From JBFJVZ01 sp041623895 (GTDB lineage: Bacteria; Planctomycetota; Planctomycetia; Pirellulales; Pirellulaceae), in contig JBFJVZ010000007.1 of assembly GCA_041623895.1 (NCBI GenBank), forward strand, positions 1 to 44,790: DNA of 44,790 nucleotides. The letters are read 5' to 3'. This document shows, in pieces, positions 8,133 through 17,325 of the stretch. Every line of letters begins with the position of its first letter. Positions within the stretch are counted from its first letter, which is position 1. Position numbers and translations under genes: made by a program. A model generated the notes under the pieces. The model was not told where the DNA came from. It saw only the letters and a program-made list of their open reading frames with translations, and made no database searches.

Positions 8133-8825
8133 ATGCTGATGGCTGTTGTCGTAAAACACGATTTTGACTCCCTGGACGATGAAGCGTCCGGCGGCACCGC
8201 TGGCTTGGCCGGTTTTAACTTGAACGACTTGGCCAATGAAGGTCGCCGACAGCTTGAGAAATGCCGACGTCAAGCCGCCGAGATTCTTGCAACAGCAAAC
8301 CAGCAAGCTGAACAGATCCGACATGATGCACGACAGCGCGGATATCAAGAAGGTTTCGATCTCGGCCAAATCGATGCGGAGGCCAAGATTCAAGAATCCG
8401 CCGAACGGCGAGCCAGCACAGGATTGGATTTAGTCCGCAGCGCGGTCGCCCAGCTCTATCAAGCGCACCAGCAATGGATGAATCAGTACGCGCAATCGGT
8501 CGGTGAGATTGCCATCGCTGCGGCAGCCAGGATGTTACGTGCCCAGTTGGATCAGCAACCAGAGCTGATTGTTGGTTGGGCGGAAGATGCGGTACGAAGC
8601 ACACGGTCGGCATGCGAATTGACGGTCGCCGTGCACCCGGAGACTCTGGCCCTGCTGGGACAAGCCCTGGATGAAATGCTGGCGGCACCCGATCTGCCCG
8701 AAAGCACTCGTGTGATTCCTGATGAAACGATTGGCCCCACCGAGGTCGTGATTCGACAAAACGGCGGTGAAATCCAGGCGGGATTGCAGGCTCAGTTAAG
8801 GCGATTGGAGGATTTGTTGGCATGA
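8133..8825 (+). CDS. fliH: FliH-like regulator of the flagellar export ATPase
   Basis: The 230-aa protein has the FliH/V-ATPase subunit E plan: a variable N-terminus, a long Ala/Gln-rich coiled coil (about 45-110, including AAEILATANQQAEQIRHDARQRGYQEGFDLG), and a globular C-terminus with VHPETLALL and IRQNGGEIQAGL. FliH binds and restrains the export ATPase FliI. Its stop overlaps the fliI start as ATGA (8822-8825), consistent with stoichiometric co-production. ATG 8133 and ATG 8139 are both possible starts, and the Shine-Dalgarno is weak. The frame is open upstream to 8034 but that extension has no coding character. Confidence 0.82.
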   Translation: MLMAVVVKHDFDSLDDEASGGTAGLAGFNLNDLANEGRRQLEKCRRQAAEILATANQQAEQIRHDARQRGYQEGFDLGQIDAEAKIQESAERRASTGLDLVRSAVAQLYQAHQQWMNQYAQSVGEIAIAAAARMLRAQLDQQPELIVGWAEDAVRSTRSACELTVAVHPETLALLGQALDEMLAAPDLPESTRVIPDETIGPTEVVIRQNGGEIQAGLQAQLRRLEDLLA

Positions 8826-10201
8826 CAAATCCTGACGCTCGCTTTTGCTTAACTCCCCCGCCACTACCCACGCGCGACACCGTTTCCTTGATTCGCAGCA
8901 CCGTCGTCCACGAAGTCACCGGTAGTGTCGCTGGTGTTGTCGGCGAGAATATCGAGATCAAAGGCATGAACGCGCCGCTAGGTGCGATTTGTGAACTGCT
9001 GGCCTCCGGGGTGCCACCCGTACGTTTGCAAGTCGTGGGGCTTCGCGATAACCGAATCGTTGCCTCGCCGCTGCAACATTTGACCTCGATCGCCGCCGGT
9101 GACGTTGTCCGCCTGGTCGACTTTTCGGCCCAACTCCGTGTCGGCCCATCGCTTTGCGGTCGAGTTGTTGACGCTTTTGGATTGCCGTTGGATGGCGATC
9201 CATTGCCAGGGGGCTTACAGAGTATCGACGCAAACCGACCACCGCCCGTTTCCCTGAACCGGGCCGCCATCGACATGCCGCTGCAAACCGGCGTGCGAGC
9301 AATCGATGCCTTACTAACCTGTGGGCGGGGACAGAGATTGGGTGTCTTTGCCGGCTCAGGAGTGGGCAAGAGCACGCTGTTGGGCATGTTGGCTCGCGGC
9401 TGTGACGCCGACCGCATCGTGATCGCTCTGGTGGGCGAACGAGGTCGCGAGGTCCAAGAATTTGTCCACCGATGCTTGGGGCCGGAGGGCTTGCAGCGAA
9501 GCGTGATCGTGGCGGCCACGAGTGATTCACCGGCTGCGCAGCGAGTTGCGGCGGCTAATACCGCGACAGCACTGGCCGAATCGTTTCGCGATTCCGGCGA
9601 ACACGTGTTGTTGCTGTTCGATTCAATCACAAGGTTCGCGATGGCTCAGCGCGAGCTCGGTTTGGCTGCCGGCGAACCTCCGACAACGCGCGGTTACCCG
9701 CCGAGCGTGTTCAACTGCTTACCGCGGTTGGTCGAAAGAGCGGGTAATACCAGTCGTGGTTCGATCACTGCGTTCTACACGGTGCTGGTCGAGGGCGATG
9801 ACATGAACGACCCGATCGCCGACACGCTACGCGGTTTGCTGGACGGACACATCATGCTTAGCCGCGAACTTTCGGCAGCGGCGCATTGGCCACCCATCGA
9901 TGTCTTGGACAGCCTCAGTCGTGCTCAACCTGACGTGACCGATGCACCCACCATCAGTGCGGCAGCCATCATCCGACGGCATTTGAGTGAGTATCGAAGT
10001 AGCGCCGAATTGATCTCCATCGGCGCTTACCGAAGCGGCAGTGACGCCAAAGTCGATGCAGCAATTGCGATGCACGATCCGATCAAAGAATTCCTGCAGC
10101 AGAATGCCAACTCGGTCGTGCCAATGGAAACTTCTCAGCAACAGCTGCGTGAATTGGTTTCACCAGACGATGCCAACAACGCCCAAACGTTGGCCCCGTG
10201 A
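8822..10201 (+). CDS. fliI: Flagellar type III export ATPase FliI
   Basis: The 459-aa protein is a clear F1-beta-like export ATPase. It has Walker A AGSGVGKST at 177-185, the catalytic-glutamate motif GERGRE at 205-210, Walker B LLLFDSIT at 263-270 and the family segment RGYPPSVF at about 290-297. The N-terminal VTGSVAGVVGENIEIKG barrel precedes it. FliI hydrolyses ATP at the cytoplasmic side of the flagellar export gate to help unfold and deliver rod, hook and filament subunits. Length is standard. It overlaps fliH upstream by four bases and fliJ downstream at TGATG. No residue appears missing. Confidence 0.93.
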   Translation: MTNPDARFCLTPPPLPTRDTVSLIRSTVVHEVTGSVAGVVGENIEIKGMNAPLGAICELLASGVPPVRLQVVGLRDNRIVASPLQHLTSIAAGDVVRLVDFSAQLRVGPSLCGRVVDAFGLPLDGDPLPGGLQSIDANRPPPVSLNRAAIDMPLQTGVRAIDALLTCGRGQRLGVFAGSGVGKSTLLGMLARGCDADRIVIALVGERGREVQEFVHRCLGPEGLQRSVIVAATSDSPAAQRVAAANTATALAESFRDSGEHVLLLFDSITRFAMAQRELGLAAGEPPTTRGYPPSVFNCLPRLVERAGNTSRGSITAFYTVLVEGDDMNDPIADTLRGLLDGHIMLSRELSAAAHWPPIDVLDSLSRAQPDVTDAPTISAAAIIRRHLSEYRSSAELISIGAYRSGSDAKVDAAIAMHDPIKEFLQQNANSVVPMETSQQQLRELVSPDDANNAQTLAP

Positions 10202-10650
10202 TGATGTCAGCGATGCGGTTTTCGGCGATACTTCAGTTGCGCGAGTGGGAGCGTGACGAGGCCGCGATGTCGCTGGCCAATCTTGACGCCGCCGCCAAAG
10301 AGATCGAGCACCAACATCAGGCTATCAGGCTTCAGCGGAAGTCGCATCGAGAAGCGCGGCAACGCAAAACACCGGAGTCACGCAGCGGCGTGATCTCGGC
10401 ACATGAATTGAAGTCGATAGCCGATTACGATCGAGCACTGCAGCACGCCGAGTCTCAATGTCTGAAAAAGCGAGAGGAATTGCAAATCGAAGTTCAACAA
10501 GCGCATCAACGTTTGACAACAGCACAACTGGAATTTGTGCGCATTGAAAAACTCCAGCAGCTTGAACTGTCCCGACAACAAACCAAGATTCGGCAACAGG
10601 AACAACGCGAAGCCGATGAACTTATCACGCTGCGTTACGAGACCGCGTAG
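10201..10650 (+). CDS. fliJ: FliJ-like flagellar export chaperone
   Basis: The 149-aa protein is almost entirely alpha-helical coiled coil. The N-terminal MRFSAILQLREWERDEA is typical of FliJ, and two long Gln/Glu/Arg-rich helices follow. FliJ is the central stalk-like component of the export ATPase complex, resembling F1-gamma. Sequence identity in this family is low, so the call rests on helix pattern, length and position directly after fliI. Starts at ATG 10201, 10204 and 10213 are all in frame. 10213 gives the canonical N-terminus, while 10201 overlaps the fliI stop (TGATG). Confidence 0.75.
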   Translation: MMSAMRFSAILQLREWERDEAAMSLANLDAAAKEIEHQHQAIRLQRKSHREARQRKTPESRSGVISAHELKSIADYDRALQHAESQCLKKREELQIEVQQAHQRLTTAQLEFVRIEKLQQLELSRQQTKIRQQEQREADELITLRYETA

Positions 10651-10670
10651 CCTTGTGTGTGGAAGTGTCC

Positions 10671-10711
10671 AGCCGGAGGGCGAAACTCCTGCTGAGCCTC
10701 CCATCTCGGCT
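10671..10711. repeat. Hairpin between convergent genes
   Basis: AGCCG and GGAGG (10671-10679) pair with CCTCC (10697-10701) and CGGCT (10707-10711), giving an imperfect hairpin in the 91-base gap between convergent fliJ and the lipoprotein gene. It may be a bidirectional transcription stop or a dispersed extragenic repeat. No strong T-run flanks it on either side. Confidence 0.3.
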
Positions 10712-10741
10712 CGTCAGGTTTCTCGCCATCCCTGTTTCCGC

Positions 10742-11509
10742 TCAGTTAAAAAACGGATTTGACTGGATACCAGCGGGGTTTTCTTTGGTGCGCTCTGCCG
10801 GCTTGTAAGGTTGCGGCAGCAAATCTGCGGGATCCGGCTCTGGCTCAAATTCCGGTTCCAGCTCAAGGTCCAATGGTTGCTCGAATTCTGGCTCCTCTTC
10901 CGCCGCTACGGCCTTCGTAGACTCGACCGCGTCCGGCTCGGAGACGTCTGCTTCTTCATTTACAAACTCGTTTTCACCCTTTGCCGCTTCCGCTTTAACC
11001 GTCTTCACTGCAAAGGGATTGTCTTGCTCGCGAGGAATCGGTTGTTGCCCGCTGAGCACCCCCTTATTGATCGTGTAAGACAAAATGTGACCACCGAACT
11101 GGTCTTCATAAATGTGTTGAATCGTCAGATCACGCTCGGCAACCGCAACAGCCATCGGATTGCCTCGCATGTGTTGGACAGCATTTTGACGCATGCGATC
11201 TTTGCTGAGCCCCTTAACCAGGTTGCGCCCCTTTTGGTTGACCTTGTAATGGAACTCAATATTCTGTTCGTCAATCATCGTGACGCGTTCCAGCGTCGTA
11301 TAGGCATCCATCTTCACCGGACACTGATCGTTGGCCTTGCGAAACATCTCCCTGATGTCTTCGTCGCTGGACCTGTTGACCATTTTCGCGCCAACTTTTT
11401 CGACAACGCCGCGCAGGGCTCCCATGTTCGCAGGTTCACAACCGGTGTTGGCCAGAGATCCCAAAGCAAAGAGGCAAAGCAATGTTCGAAAGAAACGAAA
11501 CCGAGGCAT
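10742..11509 (-). CDS. Putative lipoprotein with acidic Pro/Glu-rich C-terminus
   Basis: This 255-aa protein is not recognised. The N-terminus (PRFRFFRTLLCLFALGSLANTGC) is a plausible export signal ending at a cysteine, though the lipobox is weak (NTGC). A conserved-looking globular part follows (about 25-155), with residues DQCPVKMDAYTTLERV and EFHYKVNQKGRNLVKG. The C-terminal 90 residues are a Glu/Pro/Asp-rich repeat-like tail ending NPFFN. It probably sits in the cell envelope. The gene is last in the minus-strand run and converges on fliJ. AGAAG precedes the ATG. Confidence 0.7.
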   Translation of the reverse strand: MPRFRFFRTLLCLFALGSLANTGCEPANMGALRGVVEKVGAKMVNRSSDEDIREMFRKANDQCPVKMDAYTTLERVTMIDEQNIEFHYKVNQKGRNLVKGLSKDRMRQNAVQHMRGNPMAVAVAERDLTIQHIYEDQFGGHILSYTINKGVLSGQQPIPREQDNPFAVKTVKAEAAKGENEFVNEEADVSEPDAVESTKAVAAEEEPEFEQPLDLELEPEFEPEPDPADLLPQPYKPAERTKENPAGIQSNPFFN

Positions 11510-11694
11510 CTTCTGATCCCAAGTTGGTGGAAAATGAATGCGGTGTTTTCAACCGTCCATTTAGAACTTAGGACTGATTCAGCATAGTTGCCTTCGCTGC
11601 TGAGTATTGATTGCCGTAGCAACCAGCTTCCGAGCCAGCGCATTCGATACAACACTCAAAAACGGTATCCGATCGAGTCCAAGACCGTATCGAT

Positions 11695-12243
11695 TCACTC
11701 GCTTGAGTTTTGCTGCTGCGTCGCTTGCTTCAGCGGCATTCTGATCGACAAGGCCGCAGCGCGGTCCGCAGTGCTGGTCCGCTGGGGCAAATGACACTTG
11801 AGGCACTGGGATGCCAGGCGGATCGTCCCCACATGCAAGTATTCATCGGCCGTGACCAACTCGTATTCCTTCTCGCCTGAGGCCAAAGCCGCAACGGCCT
11901 GCTTCTCAAAGTCGCTGCCGGCCTCATGGTCAATGTTCATTGCCTTTGCATTGACCGCTAGCCAGCGAACCTGAATGTTGTAGGAATGTTTCAAGGCCGC
12001 GAACACGTCTTCTAAAGAACCGGATGGCAGGACGCGAGCATCATCCTCGTCAAAGAAATCTCGGTGCATGACCTGTAACGCACCGTGAAACGCCTCGTGC
12101 AAGATACGCGCGCGAGCTCGGGCTTCCTGCACCGATGTCGCCGGTGCAACGCTCGGCGACGTATCGTTCGAATCATCGGCGCAAGCGGATGCAAACATGA
12201 TTGCCAGAATGATCCCCGTCGATGCGATCAGTCGTGAAAACAT
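11695..12243 (-). CDS. DUF3365-like periplasmic c-type haem lipoprotein
   Basis: The 182-aa protein begins with a lipoprotein-type signal (MFSRLIASTGIILAIMFASAC), so it is likely anchored in the envelope. Near the C-terminus CLKCH matches a CxxCH haem-c site. The arrangement of a small alpha/beta domain with a late CxxCH after GTIRLASQ is typical of the Tll0287-like/DUF3365 haem sensor domain. It may sense redox state or ligands, but no histidine kinase or cyclase is fused or adjacent. CGGAGC lies just before ATG 12243. The frame extends ten codons upstream to 12273 without an RBS. Confidence 0.75.
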   Translation of the reverse strand: MFSRLIASTGIILAIMFASACADDSNDTSPSVAPATSVQEARARARILHEAFHGALQVMHRDFFDEDDARVLPSGSLEDVFAALKHSYNIQVRWLAVNAKAMNIDHEAGSDFEKQAVAALASGEKEYELVTADEYLHVGTIRLASQCLKCHLPQRTSTADRAAALSIRMPLKQATQQQNSSE

Positions 12244-12403
12244 GGTTGCTCCGAAATCGAAATGAACTGTCATTTGCCGTACCGACGTTTGCGTGCTTCA
12301 CATGATGACTAGAGATCGGCAGTCAAACAAAGCATGCTGGCAAACTTTCCGGAGCATGCGACGGAATGTAGCGTCACAAGGGCGTGCGTAGACGCACAGT
12401 TCG

Positions 12404-12571
12404 TCAGTCGGCTGACACAGGCGGCAAAAACACGATCAAGAATGTCCCCAAGGGGCCAATCAGCAACGAGGCCAGCCACCACAAAAAACCGCTTCGGCCC
12501 TTGGACTGTGCCAAACCGGCATTGATTAGCGAGAGAGTGCCCCAACCGACAAAGTATTCCGGGTGCTGCAT
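12404..12571 (-). CDS. Small membrane protein, 55 aa
   Basis: A short minus-strand frame from ATG (12569-12571) to TGA (12404-12406) encodes a 55-residue protein. Its start is MQHPEYFVGWGTLSLINAGL, then a Lys/Arg-rich turn (AQSKGRSG), then a strongly hydrophobic helix (FLWWLASLLIGPLGTFLIVF) and LPPVSAD. The pattern GRSGFLWWL-xx-LLIGPLGT resembles small inner-membrane proteins seen widely in bacteria. Function is unknown. It has two probable membrane segments and sits on the same strand as its neighbours. The longer overlapping frame at 12309-12632 has none of these properties and is judged a shadow. Confidence 0.65.
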   Translation of the reverse strand: MQHPEYFVGWGTLSLINAGLAQSKGRSGFLWWLASLLIGPLGTFLIVFLPPVSAD

Positions 12572-12638
12572 ACGATCTGATCACTCGCGCTGCCCATGAG
12601 ACACAATCATCACGTTGATTGTACCGCATCACACGAGC

Positions 12639-12851
12639 TCACTCATCCGACTGATCCGTTGAATAACCCACGTCGGCGAATTTCTTTTCTAATTCCTCAC
12701 GGTGCTCGCCGGTTGCCGTATGAATCACCACTGCTTGATTCTTGCCTGCACTGTGGATTTTTCGCACCCCGTGGCCGAAGCCCCGAAGTCGCCGCCGAGT
12801 TTCCGCCGCACTGAGATTGACGATCAGGTGAAAGCCTTGGGGATCAGACAT
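12639..12851 (-). CDS. Small hypothetical protein, 70 aa
   Basis: This 70-aa soluble protein (starting MSDPQGFHLIVNLSAAETRRRL) is not recognised. It alternates short beta-like stretches (FHLIVNL, AVVIHTAT) with charged helices and ends in an acidic tail. Its ATG (12849-12851) lies within the last codons of the upstream membrane-protein gene, whose TGA is at 12844-12846, giving an eight-base overlap and strong translational coupling. GGAAAGG upstream can act as the RBS. The longer 115-aa frame starting at 12986 would overlap the upstream gene by about 140 bases and is not preferred. Confidence 0.65.
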   Translation of the reverse strand: MSDPQGFHLIVNLSAAETRRRLRGFGHGVRKIHSAGKNQAVVIHTATGEHREELEKKFADVGYSTDQSDE

Positions 12852-14034
12852 CGCGTTTGACTGCCTTTCCGACGAATCGCCGAAGACTACCCCAAGCGAC
12901 AACCGTGTTGGTTCTTGAGCATACGTGGCCCACGATTGCCTGCCAATCGTCCTCCCTGAACGTACCACGCTCCAAGAACCAGGCATCCAACTCTAGCGGC
13001 GTGAAGCTGAACTGAATCCCGTACGGTGACACTACGGCCTGTTGCACGGCTTCCCAGGGAACACAGATCCAGGCATCGTGGTAACCGACCAGCAGGCGAT
13101 TCCCATCGATCCAGCGTTGGTAATTCGGCCCTGGTTCAGTCAGCTTCGGCGGACGCAGTGACGGCAGGGCAGGGGACCCCCAATCGCGCCGCCGCCACTC
13201 GACGGACAACCACAGCACGCCAGAAAAGAACATCGCCATCCCAACAACGATGATGGCGTTTGCACGTTCACCCGTTTGGGGTAGTCGTAATAGCAATCCC
13301 AGAATGATCACCGAAAGCACAAACACCCATCGTGAACGTAGCGGAGCAGCGCAGATGAAATCATGTTTCTTGCGATCAAAAAAGAACGATGCGTCGGCCG
13401 CACCCCAGACGATGGCCGGCTCGGCGGAAGGATCCAGTGGCGGATTGAGAAGTTGCTGTGACTTTCCTTGGACGTGCTCCGCGCGGAATCCCTTGACATG
13501 GCTCCACAGGCCCTCCGCGACTGCCTGTCTTGGAATGAAACACGGAATCTTGCGAATCATGAACAGTCTTCCCCGTCGATTCAAGAATTCCAATTCGGTC
13601 CCTGTTTGTGGAAACAAGAAACTTCCTTCGGATTCGCCCCCGTTCCAGCGAATATCCAGCCGCTGCTTGCGCAACAAACCACTGGTGACACCTTGCATCC
13701 AATTGAACTTCAACAACGGCCGATCTGTTTGACTCGGAATAAAGAACCACAAAGCAAACCCAGTAATTACTGCGGAACTCGTCAACACGGCCAACGACCA
13801 TTCGTTGCTCGCCATCAGCGCGCCAGCCATCAGGATGCCGATGAAAGACAGGGCCAGTATCACACCGGTCACCAAGGAAACTTTGCGAGTGTGCCGCACC
13901 AACGGCAAATCAATGACTCCAGAGAACGGTATACCGTATTCCGGGAAAGAATCATCGTCATCGCCAGTTGCCGCCTCTGAACTGACCATTGACGGCGCGT
14001 AGGGATTCAAATGCGGAGTTTCATCAGCGTGCAT
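12844..14034 (-). CDS. Four-helix membrane protein with duplicated domain, unknown
   Basis: The 396-aa protein begins with HLNPYAPS, an N-terminal tag common in planctomycete membrane proteins. Two hydrophobic pairs are visible: about 54-98 (VSLVTGVILALSFIGILMAG and AVLTSSAVITGFALWFFI) and about 238-280 (WVFVLSVIILGLLLRL and AIIVVGMAMFFSGVLWL). Each is followed by a soluble region of similar size, suggesting an internal duplication resembling YcxB/PH-like modules. No catalytic motif is evident. Its ATG overlaps the VWA gene's stop by one base (TAATG at 14034), so it belongs to the MoxR-VWA operon and may anchor or receive that complex. Confidence 0.75.
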   Translation of the reverse strand: MHADETPHLNPYAPSMVSSEAATGDDDDSFPEYGIPFSGVIDLPLVRHTRKVSLVTGVILALSFIGILMAGALMASNEWSLAVLTSSAVITGFALWFFIPSQTDRPLLKFNWMQGVTSGLLRKQRLDIRWNGGESEGSFLFPQTGTELEFLNRRGRLFMIRKIPCFIPRQAVAEGLWSHVKGFRAEHVQGKSQQLLNPPLDPSAEPAIVWGAADASFFFDRKKHDFICAAPLRSRWVFVLSVIILGLLLRLPQTGERANAIIVVGMAMFFSGVLWLSVEWRRRDWGSPALPSLRPPKLTEPGPNYQRWIDGNRLLVGYHDAWICVPWEAVQQAVVSPYGIQFSFTPLELDAWFLERGTFREDDWQAIVGHVCSRTNTVVAWGSLRRFVGKAVKRDV

Positions 14035-15746
14035 TACGCAATGATATCACGCCGATTCTGAACGTAGTCCCAGAGCACAAAACGATCCAAATCGCGACCG
14101 CTGGTAAAAAAGACTCTGCCCTTGGTGGTTTCCGCCAACCGATGGGCGAAGCGAATGTCTTCTTCACTTTGAGACCAACTTGGCACCAAAAAAATGTTGA
14201 GCGTGATTCCTTCTTTTTGACACAGAGCACCTTCACGCATCGTCGCCTGTTCGGTCGCCGGATCGGGCGGATAAAGCATATACAACCACTCGTCCTCGAA
14301 GTGCGCGGTTGGCAACCCATCGGTGATCAGCACGATTTGGCGGTTGGGTGTATCGGTATTGACCAGGTTTTGCCGTGCCAAGCGGAGCGAATGTTGAATG
14401 TTGGTAAAGTGCGGATGAATCATCTGTTCGCTGATCTCGTTATCGCTCAGATCGGCTTTCAAACGTACCCAGGGATCGTGAATGGTCACCGGCTTGGGCA
14501 TCAGTTCGATGATTTCACCCGGACTGCAAAGCTTGGCAAATGTATACATCTGGATGAATCGCAAGAAGTCGCCCGGGTACTCGCTTTGGATCAGTCCCTG
14601 CAAAGCGAGGGCCATTCTTTTGACGTTGATGTACTGCCCGTCATAGCGCATCGAACCACTCATGTCCATGATCACGCAGGTCGCGCACTTGGGATGGTTG
14701 CGAGTCTTGTGGACTTCGATATCGTCGCCGCGCAGCCTCAGTGGACGTTCGTCTCCTTGCCGCAACAGCGCATTGACAACCGTTTGCGGCATATCGATGT
14801 TAGCGACGCTATCGCCGAATTCGTACGGTTTGGTCCGTTGCATTTCGACGGCACCTTCGCCCACCACGTCGCCCTGATGCCGGCCTGAGCGTGAGGGGGC
14901 CAACTCGCTGAAGATCCGCTCCAGCAGTCTGCCCTGGAAAATCTTGTAAGCTTTGGGGGTCAGCCGAAATCCTCCTTGCTGATCGCTCTCCAGACCCTGG
15001 CGTTCCGCTTGTTCGCGAATCAAGTTTTCGATCTGGCGTCGCATTTCCTCGAGTTCTTCCATGTCACCCGGCTCAGCGAACTCACGCATCATCTCCATGT
15101 CAATGATGCCAATTTGAGCCGTTTTGGCTGCCTCCTCCAACTGCTTCAGCAACTCGTCGATCTTCTCCAGCTCTGCTTTGATTTCCAGTGCTTTGTCCAC
15201 CGACATCGATTGGTGGCCGACAAATTCGTATTTACTGTCCAGCTCCTCGATACTGTGCTTGTCGCTCATTCGCTGGCTGACCTGCAATAAGCCGCGAGCA
15301 ATTTCGCCGTTGTCATCGCCGGTCTGGTACCAAAGTGCCTCCAACAGATATGGCTGTTCTTGCTGGATCGCTCGGCGGAATGTTTTTTCCAAACCGCGCG
15401 GCAGACGCAAGTTTTTCGCTGCCTGGAAGAATGCTTTGCGGGCTTTTTTTTGCACGCTCCGCGACTCGTAGGTCTCCAAGATTTTGCGTTTTCGCTCTTC
15501 CAGCATCGCACGCAACATATCCAGACTAGGCCCCAATCCGGCAATCTGGCTGGGGTCCAAGCGAATCGCCCGCGCCAACTCCTCTTCGCTTAACTCACGA
15601 AAGTTGCCATACATCAGCGCCCGCTCAAATGCGGGCGTCACCATGTCGGGGGGAGGTTGCGTGGGCGGAGGAAACTCGACCGGATCGTACTTCTGGTAAG
15701 CGTGAATGACTCCGCCGGGACGATACGGTTTTCGGTCGCTTTGCAT
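14034..15746 (-). CDS. VWA-domain protein partnered with MoxR-type ATPase
   Basis: The 570-aa protein has a long helical N-terminal region rich in Glu/Gln (about 50-250). A C-terminal von Willebrand factor A domain follows, with an intact metal-ion-dependent adhesion site DMSGSM at 361-366 and a later ITDGLPTAHFED segment. Such proteins act with the adjacent AAA+ ATPase, using Mg-dependent protein binding to remodel or insert cofactors into client enzymes (compare CoxE/CoxD, NorD/NorQ). The client is not known. The ATG directly abuts the TAA of the ATPase gene (TAAATG), so the two are co-translated. No signal peptide is seen, consistent with cytoplasmic action. Confidence 0.87.
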   Translation of the reverse strand: MQSDRKPYRPGGVIHAYQKYDPVEFPPPTQPPPDMVTPAFERALMYGNFRELSEEELARAIRLDPSQIAGLGPSLDMLRAMLEERKRKILETYESRSVQKKARKAFFQAAKNLRLPRGLEKTFRRAIQQEQPYLLEALWYQTGDDNGEIARGLLQVSQRMSDKHSIEELDSKYEFVGHQSMSVDKALEIKAELEKIDELLKQLEEAAKTAQIGIIDMEMMREFAEPGDMEELEEMRRQIENLIREQAERQGLESDQQGGFRLTPKAYKIFQGRLLERIFSELAPSRSGRHQGDVVGEGAVEMQRTKPYEFGDSVANIDMPQTVVNALLRQGDERPLRLRGDDIEVHKTRNHPKCATCVIMDMSGSMRYDGQYINVKRMALALQGLIQSEYPGDFLRFIQMYTFAKLCSPGEIIELMPKPVTIHDPWVRLKADLSDNEISEQMIHPHFTNIQHSLRLARQNLVNTDTPNRQIVLITDGLPTAHFEDEWLYMLYPPDPATEQATMREGALCQKEGITLNIFLVPSWSQSEEDIRFAHRLAETTKGRVFFTSGRDLDRFVLWDYVQNRRDIIA

Positions 15747-17159
15747 TTAAATCTCGTATTCGATTTTTCCGTGCCGTTGGGATCGGCTGATCCGATCCAT
15801 GCTGTACAGCCCCGCCAAAACAAACTCGACGCAGCTGGCGCGGACTGCTTCGTTCTCGCTGGCGTTGACCTCGAATGCCAAATCCCAGGCGGGCGGCACG
15901 TTCTGCAATCGTTCGGCATACTCGCTGCTGGGCAACATATCACCCACTTCGACCCTGACGCCGCTACGGAAGATTTCAGCGATGTCGGCTAAACCATGTT
16001 GCTCGACGTATTCGGAAAAAACAAGCTGAATCGCCCTGGCAATCACGTCGTCCAAAACCTGTCGCTCGCTCATCTGATGCGTCCCCATCAGATCCAGTTC
16101 CAATTTACCGAGGCTGCTGGAGTACAAATGCCCCAGATCGCTAATTCGCGGCACCGCGGGACGCTCGTTGTGGATGACGCCGCGTTGCCGCGCGGCCGCC
16201 ACGACGGTCCGAAAATTTGCCAGTGATAGTCGCGCCGATACGCCAGAAGAATGATCAACGTACTTACTTTGCCGCGCCTGTTTAGTGATCTCTTCGACAA
16301 TCTCGTACATGAAGTACGGTACCTGTACCGGGAATTCGCCTCCCAATTCGTCGCCGATCTCCTGCTGGATGATTTCCACACCCTGCTCTCGTTCGCGCGG
16401 ATAGTGCGTTTGCACAATCGAGCCGATCCGATCCTTTAACTGCGGAATCACCTTACCACTGCGGTTATACGTCGATGGGTTTGCCGAAAACAAAATCACC
16501 ACGTCCAAGTCAAACCGAATCGGGTAGCCGCGAATCTGTACATCGCGCTCTTCGAGAATATTGAACAGACCGACCTGGACCAAGTCATCTAATTCCGGCA
16601 GCTCGTTCATCGCAAAGATGCCCCGATGCATTCTCGGAATCAAGCCAAAGGAGAGCGCCTCTTCGGCACTCATGCTGACACCACCGGTTAGTTTCGCGGG
16701 GTCAATCTCACCAATCACGTCGGCGAATTTAGTCCCCGGACTCAACCGTTCCGCATAACGCCCGTCCCGATGCCACCACGCGATCTTGATGTCTTCCGGA
16801 TCGTGCTGGTCGATCAGGCGGCGGCCAAGTGCCGAAATCGGATGCTGGGGATCTTCGTGAATTGCCATCTCCGGGTGATCGATGTACGGAATCCATTCAT
16901 CCAAAAAGCGGGTTAGCATCCGCATGATCCGGCTTTTGGCTTGTCCTTTTTCACCCAAGAACAGCATGTCGTGCCCGGCCAACAGTGCCAGATTGATTTC
17001 GGGGATCACCGTGTCGTCGTAGCCAACAATTCCCGGGAACAACTCTTCGCCGCCGGCGAGCATGCGTATGAAATTATCGCGCAATTCATTCTTGACCGGC
17101 TTCGATTTCCAACCACTGTCCTGCAATTCCTTCAGAGTGGTTGGTTTCGGTGCTGTCAT
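15747..17159 (-). CDS. MoxR / Mg-chelatase-like AAA+ ATPase
   Basis: From ATG 17159 this is a 470-aa AAA+ protein (ATG 17171 is an alternative). The P-loop region reads GEKGQAKSR, with Ala in place of the usual last glycine. The Walker B-like stretch is GIFAMNELPELD, with Asn where Asp is usual, and the sensor/insert region is ILFSANPSTYNRSGKVIPQLKDR. These variants look like those of a conserved bacterial MoxR/Mg-chelatase branch, so the enzyme is probably still active. It would drive ATP-dependent remodelling with the downstream VWA partner. Neither start has a good Shine-Dalgarno. The frame is open back to 17294 but that stretch is not coding-like. Confidence 0.85.
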   Translation of the reverse strand: MTAPKPTTLKELQDSGWKSKPVKNELRDNFIRMLAGGEELFPGIVGYDDTVIPEINLALLAGHDMLFLGEKGQAKSRIMRMLTRFLDEWIPYIDHPEMAIHEDPQHPISALGRRLIDQHDPEDIKIAWWHRDGRYAERLSPGTKFADVIGEIDPAKLTGGVSMSAEEALSFGLIPRMHRGIFAMNELPELDDLVQVGLFNILEERDVQIRGYPIRFDLDVVILFSANPSTYNRSGKVIPQLKDRIGSIVQTHYPREREQGVEIIQQEIGDELGGEFPVQVPYFMYEIVEEITKQARQSKYVDHSSGVSARLSLANFRTVVAAARQRGVIHNERPAVPRISDLGHLYSSSLGKLELDLMGTHQMSERQVLDDVIARAIQLVFSEYVEQHGLADIAEIFRSGVRVEVGDMLPSSEYAERLQNVPPAWDLAFEVNASENEAVRASCVEFVLAGLYSMDRISRSQRHGKIEYEI

Positions 17160-17325
17160 GATCGCATTCATTAGGGGCCAGCTATGTTTAGAAAGAAAGG
17201 TTTCGACTCGGCAATTGTAGCGCAGCGGCCACCACCAGAGTACGAATTCAGCAATTTTCCACCCGCCGCAACGCCGGAAGAAGCTCACGCTCACCAGCGT
17301 CCGGGCTGGCTGCTCGCCGGCATGA

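Noticed and set aside
8215..9630. 471-aa minus-strand frame across fliH and fliI
   Set aside because: Low-complexity Arg/Ser/Pro composition with no motif, lying opposite a clear FliH and FliI. A GC-driven shadow.
10811..11587. 258-aa plus-strand frame opposite the lipoprotein gene
   Set aside because: Leu/Arg-rich without motif and would start inside the acidic tail of the opposite gene, which has a signal peptide and RBS.
12309..12632. 107-aa minus-strand frame overlapping the 55-aa gene
   Set aside because: No motif or hydrophobic pattern. The overlapping 55-aa frame has clear membrane-protein character.
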